A stretch of DNA of 64,000 nucleotides from Pseudomonadota bacterium (GCA_021833365.1 JAKBFV010000004.1:1-64000); one strand, 5' to 3'; shown: positions 27,125-37,195, counted from the stretch's first letter. The notes: generated by a model from the letters alone, not told the origin. Numbers and translations are program-made.

Positions 27125-27918
27125 AGAACGGGGCCGGGATGAAAGACGACGGCGTCCATGGCGAGCATGCCATATTGCACACCGAGATCGATGATCTCGG
27201 CGCTGCTGTCGGGGCCGGCAGCCCCCATGCAGACGAAGAGCGGGTGCAGGTGTTCACTGCTCGGGTGGTTGGCTTTCGCTTCCGGAGCCAGCCTTTGATA
27301 GGCGAGGAGGTCTTGCCATTGGCGCGCGCGCAGGCGCTCGAACAGCCATTGGCGGAAACTGGCGACGAAGGGCAGCACCGGACCTTGCTCATCGATGAAG
27401 CCAAAATAGCCGAGGTTGTGGGTGAGACCGCCGGAGCCGAGCAGGAGGATGCCCTGTTCGGACAGTTGTCGGAGGGCTTCACCGACGCGGTGATGGTCGA
27501 GAGGGTCGTCACTCTTGAGCAGGCTCAACTGCAACACCGGAACGTCGCCCTGCGGATACATCGACAGCAAAGGCACCCAGGCGCCATGATCGAGGCCGCG
27601 CACCGGCTCGAGTCGCGCGTCGAGGCCAAACTCGGTGAGGTGGGCGACGATCTCCTGGGCTATCACTGGCGCGCCATGGGGCAGATAGCGTTTTTCATAA
27701 AGCTCACGCGGAAAGCCATAGAAATCAAAAAGCTGACCAGGCTGCTCGGCGGCGGTGACGGAGAGTCGCGCACTCAGCCAGTGCGCCGAGATGACGAGGA
27801 TGGCGCGCGGTTGTGGCCAGCGCTCGGCGAGGTTCCGCCAGGCCACACCCACTTCACCCGCATGCGCCGCCAGCGCTGGCGAGCCATGAGAGACGAAGAC
27901 CACGGGTAGGGCGCTCAT
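27121..27918 (-). CDS. ygiD: DODA-type extradiol aromatic ring dioxygenase
   Basis: A 265-residue member of the LigB superfamily 4,5-DOPA dioxygenase group (E. coli YgiD-like). FVSHGSPALA, ISAHWLSARL and GLDHGAWVPLLSMYP supply the metal-binding His residues. GSGGLTHNLG and a C-terminal FHPGPV are also family marks. It opens catechol-type rings; the natural substrate is uncertain. A good ribosome site (GAGGAGA) precedes the ATG. It is the first gene of a run that continues by 4-base overlaps through the S1/P1 nuclease into minC. Confidence 0.88.
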   Translation of the reverse strand: MSALPVVFVSHGSPALAAHAGEVGVAWRNLAERWPQPRAILVISAHWLSARLSVTAAEQPGQLFDFYGFPRELYEKRYLPHGAPVIAQEIVAHLTEFGLDARLEPVRGLDHGAWVPLLSMYPQGDVPVLQLSLLKSDDPLDHHRVGEALRQLSEQGILLLGSGGLTHNLGYFGFIDEQGPVLPFVASFRQWLFERLRARQWQDLLAYQRLAPEAKANHPSSEHLHPLFVCMGAAGPDSSAEIIDLGVQYGMLAMDAVVFHPGPVL

Positions 27919-27978
27919 GCTGCAATCTCCTCAAGCTTGAAGATGGCGGTGATTATGCCGCTGATTATGACAGAAGTC

Positions 27979-29118
27979 TTAGGCCGATGCTGCCGGTGTC
28001 GGCGTGAAGACATGGCGCTGCTCTCCCCAGGCCGCTGGCCAGCGGAAGAAGGGTGCGACGTCGACGGCGGCGACATGCACGTAGCGCCAGTGTGGGGCAG
28101 GATCCTTGTCGATGAGGCGGGCGCGCACACCTTCGGCAAAATCGCCGAACTGACAGCAGTTCAAGGCGACGATGAACTCCATTTCGAAGCACTCGCGCAA
28201 GGACAGATGGCGCGCCCGGCGCAGTTGCTCGAAGACGATGGCGGCGGTCAGGGGCGAACCCTGTTGCAGATTCTGCCGAGCCTGCTGCAGCCAGGCGTCA
28301 TCCGTTGTGCAGGCCAGGAGCTGGCTGACCACTTCGAGGACGCTGTCGCCGCGCATCAGCTGAGTGATGAGAGCATGGTGCTCGTAGAGACGGGAGGCAG
28401 GCAGGGGGCTGGCTTGTGTCTGCAAGGAGCGCAGGATATGACTGAGCAGGCGATGATTGTAGGCCGGATCGACGTCAAACTCGGCTTCTTGCAGGGTGGC
28501 GATGAGGTCTGCGTGCTGCGCGTCTTCGAGATAAAAATCGGCGAGGCCGACGAACAGTGCGTCAGCCGCGTTCATGCCGGCGCCGGTCATGCCGAGAAAG
28601 CGTCCGAGGGGGGGCGGCAGGCGATTGAGAAACCAGCTGGCGGCGACGTCGGGAAAGAGGCCGATGCTGATCTCCGGCATGGCCAGGCGGCTGCTGGCGG
28701 TGACGACGCGATGGCTGGCCCCGGCCATGAGCCCCAGGCCGCCGCCCATGACGACACCATGCCCCCAGACGAGGATAGGTTTGCGGTAGATATGGATGAG
28801 GTGATCGAGGCGATACTCGTGCGCGAAAAAATCTTCGGCATCGCTGTTGCGTGCCCCGGCTGGGCGTTCGAGGATGCTCGTCCGCAGGCGGCGCACATCG
28901 CCGCCGGCACAGAAGGCGCGCTCTCCGGCACCGTCGAGGAGGACCATGGCGATACCTGGGTCCTCCTGCCAGGCGTGCAGGGTGCTGGCGAGTTCCTCGA
29001 CCATGCCCAGATCGAGAGCATTGAGGCTACGTTCGGCCTGCAGACGCAGATGGCCGAGTCGCAGGCCGCCGGGTAGCGGCAGGGTGTGGGCAGTGATCGA
29101 TGCGCTCATGGCAGCCAT
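27979..29118 (-). CDS. Enoyl-CoA hydratase family protein, HIBCH-like
   Basis: A 379-residue crotonase-superfamily protein, long enough for the 3-hydroxyisobutyryl-CoA hydrolase branch rather than a simple hydratase. Segments include ERAFCAGGDVRRL (oxyanion hole), GHGVVMGGGLGLMAGASHRV and MPEISIGLFPDVAASWFLNRLP, which is characteristic of HIBCH. That enzyme frees 3-hydroxyisobutyrate in valine breakdown. The neighbour mmsA supports this role. The ATG at 29118 lies 6 bases after the mmsA stop; an ATG three codons later is possible. A plain enoyl-CoA hydratase cannot be excluded. Confidence 0.85.
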   Translation of the reverse strand: MAAMSASITAHTLPLPGGLRLGHLRLQAERSLNALDLGMVEELASTLHAWQEDPGIAMVLLDGAGERAFCAGGDVRRLRTSILERPAGARNSDAEDFFAHEYRLDHLIHIYRKPILVWGHGVVMGGGLGLMAGASHRVVTASSRLAMPEISIGLFPDVAASWFLNRLPPPLGRFLGMTGAGMNAADALFVGLADFYLEDAQHADLIATLQEAEFDVDPAYNHRLLSHILRSLQTQASPLPASRLYEHHALITQLMRGDSVLEVVSQLLACTTDDAWLQQARQNLQQGSPLTAAIVFEQLRRARHLSLRECFEMEFIVALNCCQFGDFAEGVRARLIDKDPAPHWRYVHVAAVDVAPFFRWPAAWGEQRHVFTPTPAASA

Positions 29119-29124
29119 GCTCGT

Positions 29125-30612
29125 TCAGGTCAGGATGGTCGATGACTGGCGCGGGGCCTGCCCCTGCCAGCGTGTGGTGACGGTCTTGGTTTCGGTATAG
29201 AACTGTATCGCCTGTTCACCATAGGCGTGCAGATCGCCATAAAAGGAGCGACGCCAGCCGGTGAAGCTGAAGAAGGGCAGGGGGACCGGGATCGCCAGAT
29301 TGATGCCGATCTGGCCGACTTCCACCTGATGAATGAAGCGCCGGGCGCTGGCACCGCTGGCGGTGAATAAGGCGGTGCCATTGCCATAAGGGTTGGCATT
29401 GATCAGGGCGATGGCGGCGTCGAGATCGTCGACCTCGAGGGCGCATAGGACGGGCCCGAAGATCTCCTCGCGATAGATCGCCATCGCTGGCGTGACGCCG
29501 GTGAACAGGGTGGGGCCCAGCCAGTAGCCGCCGGCATGACCAGCGGGCGCCGTCAGGGTACGGCCATCGAGCCGGCAGACGGCGCCTTCCTGACTGCCCT
29601 GCGCGATCAGTGACTGCACGCGCGCCTGTGCCTGCGCCGAGATGAGTGGGCCAAAGGCGGCGTCGGCCTGCGTCGGTGGACCGGGGCGCAGCTGACGCAG
29701 GTGGTCGACCAGTTCCTCCTGCCAGTGGCGCGCCGCGCCGACGAAAACTGCCGCCGAGATGGCCATACAGCGTTGACCGGCGGCACCGCAGGCAGCGCCG
29801 GCGAGGGCGCGCAGGGTGGTCTCGCGATCAGCGTCGGGCAGGATGACCATATGGTTCTTGGCACCGGCCAGACACTGTGCGCGCTTCAAGGCCTGGGTGG
29901 CGCGCCGATAGACGGCCTGGGCGCCGGCGACCGAACCGACGAAGGATACGGCGCGCACCTGAGCGTGATCGATGAGCGCTTCGACCTGGGCGGCTTGGCC
30001 ATGAACGACCTGGAGGACACCGGTAGGAGCGCCGGCGGCGATGAGCAGCTCGGCGAGACGCAAGGCGGTGCGCGCCACCTGCTCGGAAGGTTTGAGGATG
30101 AAAGTATTGCCGCAGGCGATGGCGAGAGGGAACATCCAGAGCGGGATCATCGCCGGGAAGTTGAAAGGCGTGATACCGAGGCAGACGCCGAGAGGCTGGC
30201 GCAGGGAGTAGGTGTCGACGCCCTGCGCGACGTTCTCGCTGTAGTCGCCTTGCAGCAGGCGTGCGATGCCGGTGGCTTGCTCGACGACCTCGATGCCGCG
30301 CCAGAGGTCACCGTGCGCATCGGCCAGGGTCTTGCCGCTCTCCTCGGATATCAGGCGGGCCAGCTCGTCGGCGTGTTCCTTGAGCAGTTGTTGATATTTC
30401 AACATCAGACGGGCGCGCTGCGGTACGCTGGTCTCGCGCCAGTCCTGGAAGGCGCGTGCCGCGCCGGCGACCGCAGCTTCGAGTTCGGCGGCCGTGCTAA
30501 GCGGGACGCGCTGACGCGCCTCGCCGGTGCAGGGGTCATGGGTCTGATGAAACTCCGTGGCAGCGCTGACGACATGCTCGCCGTCGATGAAGAGGGGCAG
30601 CGTGGCGTTCAT
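29125..30612 (-). CDS. mmsA: Methylmalonate-semialdehyde dehydrogenase (CoA-acylating)
   Basis: A 495-residue aldehyde dehydrogenase of the MmsA branch. It converts (methyl)malonate semialdehyde to propionyl- or acetyl-CoA in valine and beta-alanine breakdown. The cofactor segment [18 protein letters not shown] and catalytic Cys282 in GQRCMAIS are diagnostic; this branch does not use the usual general-base Glu. The next gene downstream encodes an HIBCH-like hydrolase, the enzyme two steps earlier in valine breakdown. A 3-hydroxyisobutyrate dehydrogenase (mmsB) is not in the cluster, but an SDR gene stands just upstream. Confidence 0.93.
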   Translation of the reverse strand: MNATLPLFIDGEHVVSAATEFHQTHDPCTGEARQRVPLSTAAELEAAVAGAARAFQDWRETSVPQRARLMLKYQQLLKEHADELARLISEESGKTLADAHGDLWRGIEVVEQATGIARLLQGDYSENVAQGVDTYSLRQPLGVCLGITPFNFPAMIPLWMFPLAIACGNTFILKPSEQVARTALRLAELLIAAGAPTGVLQVVHGQAAQVEALIDHAQVRAVSFVGSVAGAQAVYRRATQALKRAQCLAGAKNHMVILPDADRETTLRALAGAACGAAGQRCMAISAAVFVGAARHWQEELVDHLRQLRPGPPTQADAAFGPLISAQAQARVQSLIAQGSQEGAVCRLDGRTLTAPAGHAGGYWLGPTLFTGVTPAMAIYREEIFGPVLCALEVDDLDAAIALINANPYGNGTALFTASGASARRFIHQVEVGQIGINLAIPVPLPFFSFTGWRRSFYGDLHAYGEQAIQFYTETKTVTTRWQGQAPRQSSTILT

Positions 30613-30625
30613 CGCTGTACCCTCC

Positions 30626-31384
30626 TCATGGCCGCGACAGCAGTTGCATGATGCGGCGATTGGCGGTGTCGGGGAGCCAGCGTGACAAGGTGGCGAGCAC
30701 CTTGAAAGGCAGCGTCATCGGATTGTGCAGATGACGTTCCTGCGTCAGGCTCCAGACCTGCTCGGCGACGTCGGGGGCTTCCAGGTGGATGCCGAGACGG
30801 TCGATCATGCGGCTGTTCGCGCTCTCATCGTGCAGCATCTGGGTGCGCACGAAAGGCGGCATGAGATCGCAGACACGGATGCCGACGTCGGCCCATTCGC
30901 TCGCCAAAGCCTCGGTCAGGCCGCGCACGGCAAATTTCGAGGCGGAATAGCTGGCGAAATCAGGCGTGCCGAAGATGGCCGAGGCCGAACTCATATTGAT
31001 CAGCAGGCCCTGGTTTTGCCGCAGGTAGGGATAAGCCAGCCAGGCCGTCTGCAGGACGCCGATGACGTTGATCTCGAGGAGACGGCGATGCTCGGCGAGG
31101 GCGATCTCGTGAAAGCTGCCGACGCGCAGAATGCCGGCATTGTTATGCAGGACGTCGAGACCCTGATCGGCACAGAAGTCCTGCAGGGCGGCGGCGAGGG
31201 CCTGATCGTCACAGACATCGAGCTCGTAGAGGTGCAATTCGGCGCTCGCCAGTTCGGCGCGCACGCGGTCGAGGGCGCCGGCATCGACGTCGGCGAGGCC
31301 GAGGCGCCAGCCCTCGGCAGCAAAACGCTGTGCGGTGGCGCGGCCTATACCGGAAGCGGCGCCGGTGATGAAGATGGAGGGCAT
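30626..31384 (-). CDS. Short-chain dehydrogenase/reductase
   Basis: A 252-residue classical [17 protein letters not shown] is the nucleotide-binding loop, NNAGILRVG the second motif, [10 protein letters not shown] holds the active Ser, and YSASKFAV gives the catalytic Tyr and Lys. After GLADVDAG an Asp at the end of strand 2 suggests preference for NAD(H). The substrate is unknown. It lies 13 bases before the mmsA start and 12 bases after the lipoprotein hydrolase stop on the same strand, so it probably belongs to the same catabolic operon. Confidence 0.85.
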   Translation of the reverse strand: MPSIFITGAASGIGRATAQRFAAEGWRLGLADVDAGALDRVRAELASAELHLYELDVCDDQALAAALQDFCADQGLDVLHNNAGILRVGSFHEIALAEHRRLLEINVIGVLQTAWLAYPYLRQNQGLLINMSSASAIFGTPDFASYSASKFAVRGLTEALASEWADVGIRVCDLMPPFVRTQMLHDESANSRMIDRLGIHLEAPDVAEQVWSLTQERHLHNPMTLPFKVLATLSRWLPDTANRRIMQLLSRP

Positions 31385-31396
31385 GCGGCGAACTCC

Positions 31397-33013
31397 TCAG
31401 GAACGGGGAAAGGGCTTGGGTAGCGCCAGGGTGGCACGAACATCGATCGTCGTCGGCGACCAGGAGCCGTTGCCCAAGTATTGACCGGAAAATCCACGCA
31501 CGACAAGCCCCAGTTGATCGCCACGCCGCAGTGCGGCGGCGACCATCGGCAACTGTATCTGCCAGTGGCCTATGCCGGGCAGGGGTGCCCACTGATCGCT
31601 GAGGGCGCGGTAACTGCGTTGCCCGGCGCGGCGTAGGCCCACTGCCACGAAGAGGTGGGTGTTGAAGACGGCGTGTTGGGCGGTGACATCGATGTCGAGG
31701 CGGGGGGCAGCGAAGAAGTCGCCATTCCCGGTTTCAGCCGGCAGCGGTAGGAAGAGGGCGCGGCCGAAACCACCGCTGGCGGCTGACAGAGGCGCGGCGC
31801 TGGGCAGAAGGTGATCGCCGAAGCGCAGTAGCGGCTCACTCCAGCCGTCGAAAGTGCCGCTGAAGAGGGGGCGCAGGGAGCCGGCGGGCAAGGGGGTGGG
31901 GGCGGCGTTGTTGGGCAAGCCGGTGAGAGTCAGGCCGTGGTCGTGGCTGATATTGACGCAGAAGGCGGGTACGGCCGGGGCGTTCGTGCGCCCGCGCAGT
32001 TTCAGGTCCCACCAGGCCAGGATGGTCTGCGTCATCGTCGCCGCCGGCTGCCCGCAGTCGACGTGGCGATCGGTATGAAACAGTGGTAGGCCGGCGTGCA
32101 CCTGGATCGGCCAGAACAGCATGTGTCCGCCCTGGATGGCGAGCAGGCGGGCGTCATGGTGAGCAGCGAGGATGCAGTCGCGGTTGGCGATGGCGTCATC
32201 GAGGGGGAACAAACTGTCGCGCAGACCTTGAATGAGCAGGGCATCGGCCTGGGGTGGGTGACCGTGCTGGCAAGCATAGGCCGGGCTGTGCTCATAGAGA
32301 AGATCGCGGGCGTGCGCGTTGAGATGGCCAGAGAGGAGATCGACGTAGGGCGGGTGGAGAAGGATGCCGGCATCGCCGTGACTCATCAGTTCGCCACTGA
32401 CGCCGAGGACGCTGAGCCAGGTCGTCTTGACCACCCCGGCAGGAGCGAGATCCTGCGACAGGTCATACCAGGTGGCGATGGGGACGATGGCGGTGATGCG
32501 CGGATCCTGCGCCGCTGCCAGCAATTGCACGGCGCCGCCGTAGCTCTCGCCGATCATGCCGATGCGCGGGTGCGCTTTGCCACCCTGCACCGCCGGTAGG
32601 TGCGCCAGCGACCAGTCGATGACGCTGCTGACGTCGCTGACTTCGTAGCGCGGATCCATGAGCATGACTTTGCCATGGCTCTCGCCCCAACCGCGCTGAT
32701 CATAACTGACCACCCAGTAACCGGCTTTCCAGGCGGCGAGGGCGGCACGCCCGGAGATCATGACGCGGCTGTAGAAGCCGGACGGCGAGGTCATGCGCCA
32801 GCCAGCGAAGGCATGGGTGTGGATGATCAGGGGGGCACTGGCGCCGGGCGCCAGCGCCGGCTGATAGACCGTGGCGGCGAGCAGGGTGCCGTCGGCGGCG
32901 GGGATGTGCACGACGTAATAGCGCGCCTGACCGGGCTTGACCGGGTTGCCGGAGCAGGCGACGAGGAGCAGTGCGATGAGGAGACAGGCTCCGCGTACCG
33001 AAAATGAACGCAT
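31397..33013 (-). CDS. Lipoprotein CocE/NonD (S15)-family hydrolase
   Basis: A 538-residue predicted lipoprotein. A signal peptide ends in the lipobox LLVAC (Cys20). The following alpha/beta hydrolase domain has the nucleophile motif GESYGG, with SYDQRGWGES upstream. Asp and His candidates are in LLIQGLRDSLFP and QGGHMLFWP. A C-terminal beta-rich part (about 390-538) matches the jelly-roll domain of CocE and X-Pro dipeptidyl-peptidase proteins. The enzyme is anchored to a membrane facing the periplasm or outside. The substrate could be an ester or a peptide. It is the first gene of the run leading to mmsA. Confidence 0.82.
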   Translation of the reverse strand: MRSFSVRGACLLIALLLVACSGNPVKPGQARYYVVHIPAADGTLLAATVYQPALAPGASAPLIIHTHAFAGWRMTSPSGFYSRVMISGRAALAAWKAGYWVVSYDQRGWGESHGKVMLMDPRYEVSDVSSVIDWSLAHLPAVQGGKAHPRIGMIGESYGGAVQLLAAAQDPRITAIVPIATWYDLSQDLAPAGVVKTTWLSVLGVSGELMSHGDAGILLHPPYVDLLSGHLNAHARDLLYEHSPAYACQHGHPPQADALLIQGLRDSLFPLDDAIANRDCILAAHHDARLLAIQGGHMLFWPIQVHAGLPLFHTDRHVDCGQPAATMTQTILAWWDLKLRGRTNAPAVPAFCVNISHDHGLTLTGLPNNAAPTPLPAGSLRPLFSGTFDGWSEPLLRFGDHLLPSAAPLSAASGGFGRALFLPLPAETGNGDFFAAPRLDIDVTAQHAVFNTHLFVAVGLRRAGQRSYRALSDQWAPLPGIGHWQIQLPMVAAALRRGDQLGLVVRGFSGQYLGNGSWSPTTIDVRATLALPKPFPRS

Positions 33014-33078
33014 ACAGGCATCCTTGTCATGTGAGCGGCGAGCGATTATAAGGGTAAAAGTCTAAGGAAGGAGACGTG

Positions 33079-34038
33079 ATGTCGGCTGAAACGTGGCGTA
33101 CACAGATGCCGGACTGGGCGGGTTCCGCCACCGCCTTACATGCACAGGCCGAGGCCATCGCCGCGTGTTATGCCCTGCCACCGCCAGCGCAGTGGCGGGT
33201 CGGCTACCGTGATCTTGGCCATTGGCGCATCGCCTGCTGGGGTTTTTGGCCGGCAGAGCCGGCCGTCGGCACCCTATGGATCTGGCATGGCCTGTTCGAT
33301 CACGTCGGTCTCTGCCGGCACCTCATCCGCGTCGCTCTGGCCTGCCGTTACGTCGTCCTCGCCATCGATCTGCCCGGCCATGGACTGTCTTCCGGGGCGG
33401 CGGCGTGTATCGATGATTTCTCCGCTTACCAGGACTTGCTGCACGCCGCCATCGCCGATGTCGACGACGTCGCTCCACGACCGTGGAAGGCGCTCGGCCA
33501 GAGCACGGGTGGCGGCATCCTCATCGAGCACCTGCTGCGTTCACCCGTGCCGGCTTTCCGTGAGGTCCTGCTGCTGGCGCCCCTGGTGCGTCCGGCGGCG
33601 TTCTGGCAGGCGCGCATCCTGCATGCGCTGCTGCGCCGCTGGGTATCGAGCTGGCCACGCAACTTTCGCGCCAACAGCAGCGATGCGGCGTTTTTGCATT
33701 TCATCCGCCACGACGATCCCTTGCAGGCGCAAGCCCTGAGTGTCGCCTGGGTGGGCGCGATGCTCGCCTGGGAACGCCGTCTGCGCCACCTTCCTAGCAG
33801 TCCGGCGCACATCCACGTGTTGCAGGGGGAGTGTGACGCCACCGTCGACTGGCGCTACAACCTGCCCTGGCTGCAAAGACATTTTCCCCATGCCGACATC
33901 CAGCGTCTGCCACAGGCCAGCCATCAGCTGGCCAATGAGCGCGCCGATCTGCGTCAGCCGGTGGAACAGGCTTTGCGTCTGTTTTTAGGCGGCACAGCCG
34001 TGCCGACCCATCTATCCCGTGATGAGAACTCTGTATGA
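33079..34038 (+). CDS. Alpha/beta hydrolase, monoacylglycerol lipase-like
   Basis: A 319-residue cytoplasmic alpha/beta hydrolase. LDLPGHGLSSG-like text is seen as IDLPGHGLSSG, and the nucleophile elbow is GQSTGG. The late GECDATVDW and QASHQLANE segments give Asp and His. The overall pattern resembles lysophospholipases and monoacylglycerol lipases. The ATG at 33079 follows AAGGAG (33068-33073); the GTG 3 bases earlier is less likely. The stop overlaps the ATG of the 695-residue EF-hand-like protein by 4 bases, so the two are translationally coupled. Confidence 0.82.
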   Translation: MSAETWRTQMPDWAGSATALHAQAEAIAACYALPPPAQWRVGYRDLGHWRIACWGFWPAEPAVGTLWIWHGLFDHVGLCRHLIRVALACRYVVLAIDLPGHGLSSGAAACIDDFSAYQDLLHAAIADVDDVAPRPWKALGQSTGGGILIEHLLRSPVPAFREVLLLAPLVRPAAFWQARILHALLRRWVSSWPRNFRANSSDAAFLHFIRHDDPLQAQALSVAWVGAMLAWERRLRHLPSSPAHIHVLQGECDATVDWRYNLPWLQRHFPHADIQRLPQASHQLANERADLRQPVEQALRLFLGGTAVPTHLSRDENSV

Positions 34039-36122
34039 GCGACAAGCCCTATGTCTGGCGGTTCACCCGCTCCGGCGGTTTCGATCAGGTGCGCATCGAG
34101 CGCCCCGAGGATCTTCTGCATCTGGCCGAGCTCGATCCCAAATTGTGGGCGGCGCTGGCCTGTCCGACGCAGGGTCTGGTCTTCGATCAGGCGACCCTCG
34201 ACGCCATGGATCGCGACCAGGACGGCCGCATCCGCATCCCGGAAGTCCTCGCTGCCATCGAGTTCGTGCGTGCCTCCTTGCGCGATCTGCATCTGCTCTT
34301 CGGTGCCGATCGCCTGCCGGTAGCGGCCCTGCGCGACGATACCGACACCGGCCGCCGTCTCGCCGCTGCGGCACAGCAGCTGCTCAAGGCCCTGGGTCTG
34401 CCAGCGGATACGGCCTTGAGCCTGGAGCACGTCGCCGATCGCGCCGCCATCTTCCCACCCGGACATGCCAATGGCGATGGCCTGATCACCGTCGCTGATC
34501 TGCGCGCGGTCGGCGAGGATGGCCTTTTGCAGGCGATCATCGACGCCCAGGGCGCGCGCCTCGATCGCAGTGGCGATCCTGGTGTTGGCAGCGACGAGGT
34601 GGCGGCTTTCTTTACCCGCGTTGAGCAGCAGCTCGCCTGGTCGCAGGCGCAGCCTGTGCATGCGCAGATCGATCTGGCGTATGCCTGGGCCCTGACGGAG
34701 CCGCTACTGGCCAAGATCGATGACTACTTCGCGCGCTGTCGCCTCGCCGCTTTCGATGCACGCGCAGCCCTCCTGCTCGATGCGCGTGAAGAGCAGATCA
34801 GTGCCCTCGCCACCACCCTCATCGCGGCGGATTCCCCGGAGGCGCGTGATCTGCCCCTGGCGCACATCGACGTGGCGGCCTTGCTGCCGCTGTCGCCAGC
34901 CCTCAATCCCGCCTGGGGCGAGGCGGTGCTGCAGCTCGCCGAGGCGGTGTGGCGGCCCTTGCTCGGCCCGATCGACGTGCTCAGTCTGGCTGACTGGCAG
35001 ACGGTGCGGGCCATCGTCTGCGCCTATGGTGACTGGTTGCGGCAACAGCCCCAGCCGCCCCTGGCGCTGGCGCGCGAAGATCTGGCGCGCTACGCCGAGG
35101 CGGAGCGCCGTCTCTGTCTCGAGCAGGCGATCGCCGCCGATCTCGCCGTCGCCGACGCTGCCGACAGCACGCTCGAGCTGCTGACACTGTTGCATTATCA
35201 GCGTTATCTCGTGCAGTTCCTGCATAATTTCGTCTCGTTCCGCGATTTTTACGAAAGACGGCAACCCGCCTTGTTCCAGGCCGGCCGCCTCTACATCGAT
35301 CGGCGCAGCTGTGATCTTTGTGTCGAGGTCACTCATCTCGACAGCTATACCGCCCTCGCTGCGCACAGCCGCACCTATCTCGTCTACTGTCGCTGTACCC
35401 GCGCCGGCGCCAAGGACAAGATCATCGTCGCTGCGGTCAGCGCCGGCGACGCCGGCCAGATCATGCTCGGACGGCACGCGGTCTTCTATGATCAGCAGGG
35501 CTGCGACTGGGACGCCACCATCATCAAGCTCGATGAGAACCCGATCAGCGTGCGCGAGGCTTTCTGGACGCCTTATCGGCGCATGGGCAATATGGTCGCC
35601 GAACAGATGCAGAAGATGGCCAAGGCCAAAGAGGCCGGCGTCCAGGCACAGGCGATGCAGGACGTCACCGCCCTGGGCAAAGGCAGTGCTCCGCCCGCTT
35701 TCGACGTCGGACGTTTTGCTGGTATTTTCGCCGCCATCGGCCTCGCCCTCGGTGCCATCGGTACGGCACTGGCATCGGTGACGACCGGGTTTTTATCGCT
35801 GCACTTCTGGCAGATGCCGCTCGCCTTGCTCGCCATCCTCGCTCTGATCTCGGGACCGAGCATGGTGCTCGCCTGGTTCAAGCTGCGCGCCCGCAACCTC
35901 GGTCCCATCCTCGAAGGCAATGGCTGGGCGATCAATTCGCAGGCGCGCATCAACATCGTCTTCGGCACCACGCTGACGCAGCTGGCGACGCTGCCGCCCG
36001 GCGCCGATCGCACGCTCGTCGATCCCTACGCTGCGCGCCGACACGTCAGCCCCTGGTGGTGGGCGGTTCTGGTGCTGCTCATCGCCGCTGTCCTGGCCTG
36101 GCTGTGGCGGCGACACGCTTGA
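34035..36122 (+). CDS. Large membrane protein with EF-hand-like loops, unknown function
   Basis: A 695-residue protein I cannot assign to a family. The N-terminal part has one perfect EF-hand loop at 59-70 (DRDQDGRIRIPE). Two degenerate ones lie at 144-155 (HANGDGLITVAD) and 177-188 (DRSGDPGVGSDE). A long helical middle follows. A region at about 420-540 (RRSCDLCVEVTH, YLVYCRCTR, FWTPYRRMGNMVAEQMQ) looks the most conserved. The C-terminal quarter has three hydrophobic segments near 560-590, 592-612 and 670-690. No signal peptide is seen, so the loops are probably cytoplasmic. It is coupled to the preceding hydrolase by a 4-base overlap. Confidence 0.75.
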   Translation: MSDKPYVWRFTRSGGFDQVRIERPEDLLHLAELDPKLWAALACPTQGLVFDQATLDAMDRDQDGRIRIPEVLAAIEFVRASLRDLHLLFGADRLPVAALRDDTDTGRRLAAAAQQLLKALGLPADTALSLEHVADRAAIFPPGHANGDGLITVADLRAVGEDGLLQAIIDAQGARLDRSGDPGVGSDEVAAFFTRVEQQLAWSQAQPVHAQIDLAYAWALTEPLLAKIDDYFARCRLAAFDARAALLLDAREEQISALATTLIAADSPEARDLPLAHIDVAALLPLSPALNPAWGEAVLQLAEAVWRPLLGPIDVLSLADWQTVRAIVCAYGDWLRQQPQPPLALAREDLARYAEAERRLCLEQAIAADLAVADAADSTLELLTLLHYQRYLVQFLHNFVSFRDFYERRQPALFQAGRLYIDRRSCDLCVEVTHLDSYTALAAHSRTYLVYCRCTRAGAKDKIIVAAVSAGDAGQIMLGRHAVFYDQQGCDWDATIIKLDENPISVREAFWTPYRRMGNMVAEQMQKMAKAKEAGVQAQAMQDVTALGKGSAPPAFDVGRFAGIFAAIGLALGAIGTALASVTTGFLSLHFWQMPLALLAILALISGPSMVLAWFKLRARNLGPILEGNGWAINSQARINIVFGTTLTQLATLPPGADRTLVDPYAARRHVSPWWWAVLVLLIAAVLAWLWRRHA

Positions 36123-36187
36123 GCGACGGGCTGGAGATTTCATGAAAATCACCTTAACTGGAGGGTATTGACGCGAGAGGTGGCGGG

Positions 36188-37195
36188 ATGAGCAGTCGTA
36201 TCCTGATTTGTGATGATTCGGCGATGGCGCGCAAGCAGTTGTCGCGTGCCTTGCCGGAGGATTGGGATGTGGTGCAGGATTTCGCCGAGCACGGTCGCGA
36301 AGCTCTCGAGAAGATTCAGACTGGCGGTGTCGACGTCATGTTTCTCGATCTCAATATGCCGGTGATGGATGGCTATGAGACGCTGGCGGCGATCAAGGCC
36401 GGCGATCTGCCGGTCATCGTCATCGTCGTTTCGGGCGACGTGCAAAGCGAGGCGGTGGCGCGCACGCGCGCTCTCGGTGCCTACGATTTCATCAAAAAGC
36501 CGGTCAGCCGCGAACGACTGGAGCAGATCCAGAGCGATTTCGGTTTGTTCTCCTTGCGCAGCCTCTCGGCGCCGCCGCCACCGCCGGTGGTCAGTGCCCT
36601 CATTCATCCGCGCGGTTTCGATGCTTTACAGGAAGTCGCCAATGTCGCCATGGGGCGTGCCGCCAGCCTGCTGGCGCAGTTGCTCGGCGTCTTTGTCGAG
36701 CTGCCGATTCCGCGCATCAATCTGCTGGCGCCGAGTGAACTGCACATGGCCCTCGATCTGGCCGCGCATCATGAGACCTTTTCGGCGGTCTGTCAGGGCC
36801 TCATCGGGGAGGGCGTTGCCGGTGAGGCCCTACTCATCCTGCACGACTCCTCCTATGCCGACATCGCAGCCCTCCTGCATCGCCAGGACGGCGATGATCC
36901 GACCGCACAGGCGGAGATGGTCATGGACATCGCCAGCATCCTCATCGGCTCTTTCGCCAAAGGGCTCGCCGATCAGCTCGACATGGCCTTCAGTGCCGGA
37001 CACCCCATGGTCCTCGGACGGCATTTCGAACATGATGAACTGCTGCGCCAGCAAGGCAAGTGGCGCCAGACCTTGGCCATCGAAGTCAGTTACCGCATCG
37101 AGGCGCATGCCATCGACTGTGCCCTGCTGCTCCTGCTGACCGAGGCGTCGCTGCCCATCCTGCAACGCAAGGCCGGCTATCTGGAGGTCGTCTGA
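36188..37195 (+). CDS. Response regulator with CheC-like phosphatase domain
   Basis: 335 residues. The N-terminal receiver (1-120) has CDDS, phospho-acceptor Asp54 in MFLDLNMPVMDG, Ser82 and Lys104. After a Pro-rich linker (129-133) comes a CheC/CheX-like domain (about 140-330). Its first active helix is intact (LQEVANVAMG, Glu149 and Asn152). The second is altered (MDIASILIG, Asp247 and Ser250). Such domains remove phosphate from receivers, in chemotaxis or related pathways. The stop overlaps the start of the adjoining GGEEF cyclase gene by one base, which suggests the pair links phosphorelay to c-di-GMP. Confidence 0.85.
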   Translation: MSSRILICDDSAMARKQLSRALPEDWDVVQDFAEHGREALEKIQTGGVDVMFLDLNMPVMDGYETLAAIKAGDLPVIVIVVSGDVQSEAVARTRALGAYDFIKKPVSRERLEQIQSDFGLFSLRSLSAPPPPPVVSALIHPRGFDALQEVANVAMGRAASLLAQLLGVFVELPIPRINLLAPSELHMALDLAAHHETFSAVCQGLIGEGVAGEALLILHDSSYADIAALLHRQDGDDPTAQAEMVMDIASILIGSFAKGLADQLDMAFSAGHPMVLGRHFEHDELLRQQGKWRQTLAIEVSYRIEAHAIDCALLLLLTEASLPILQRKAGYLEVV

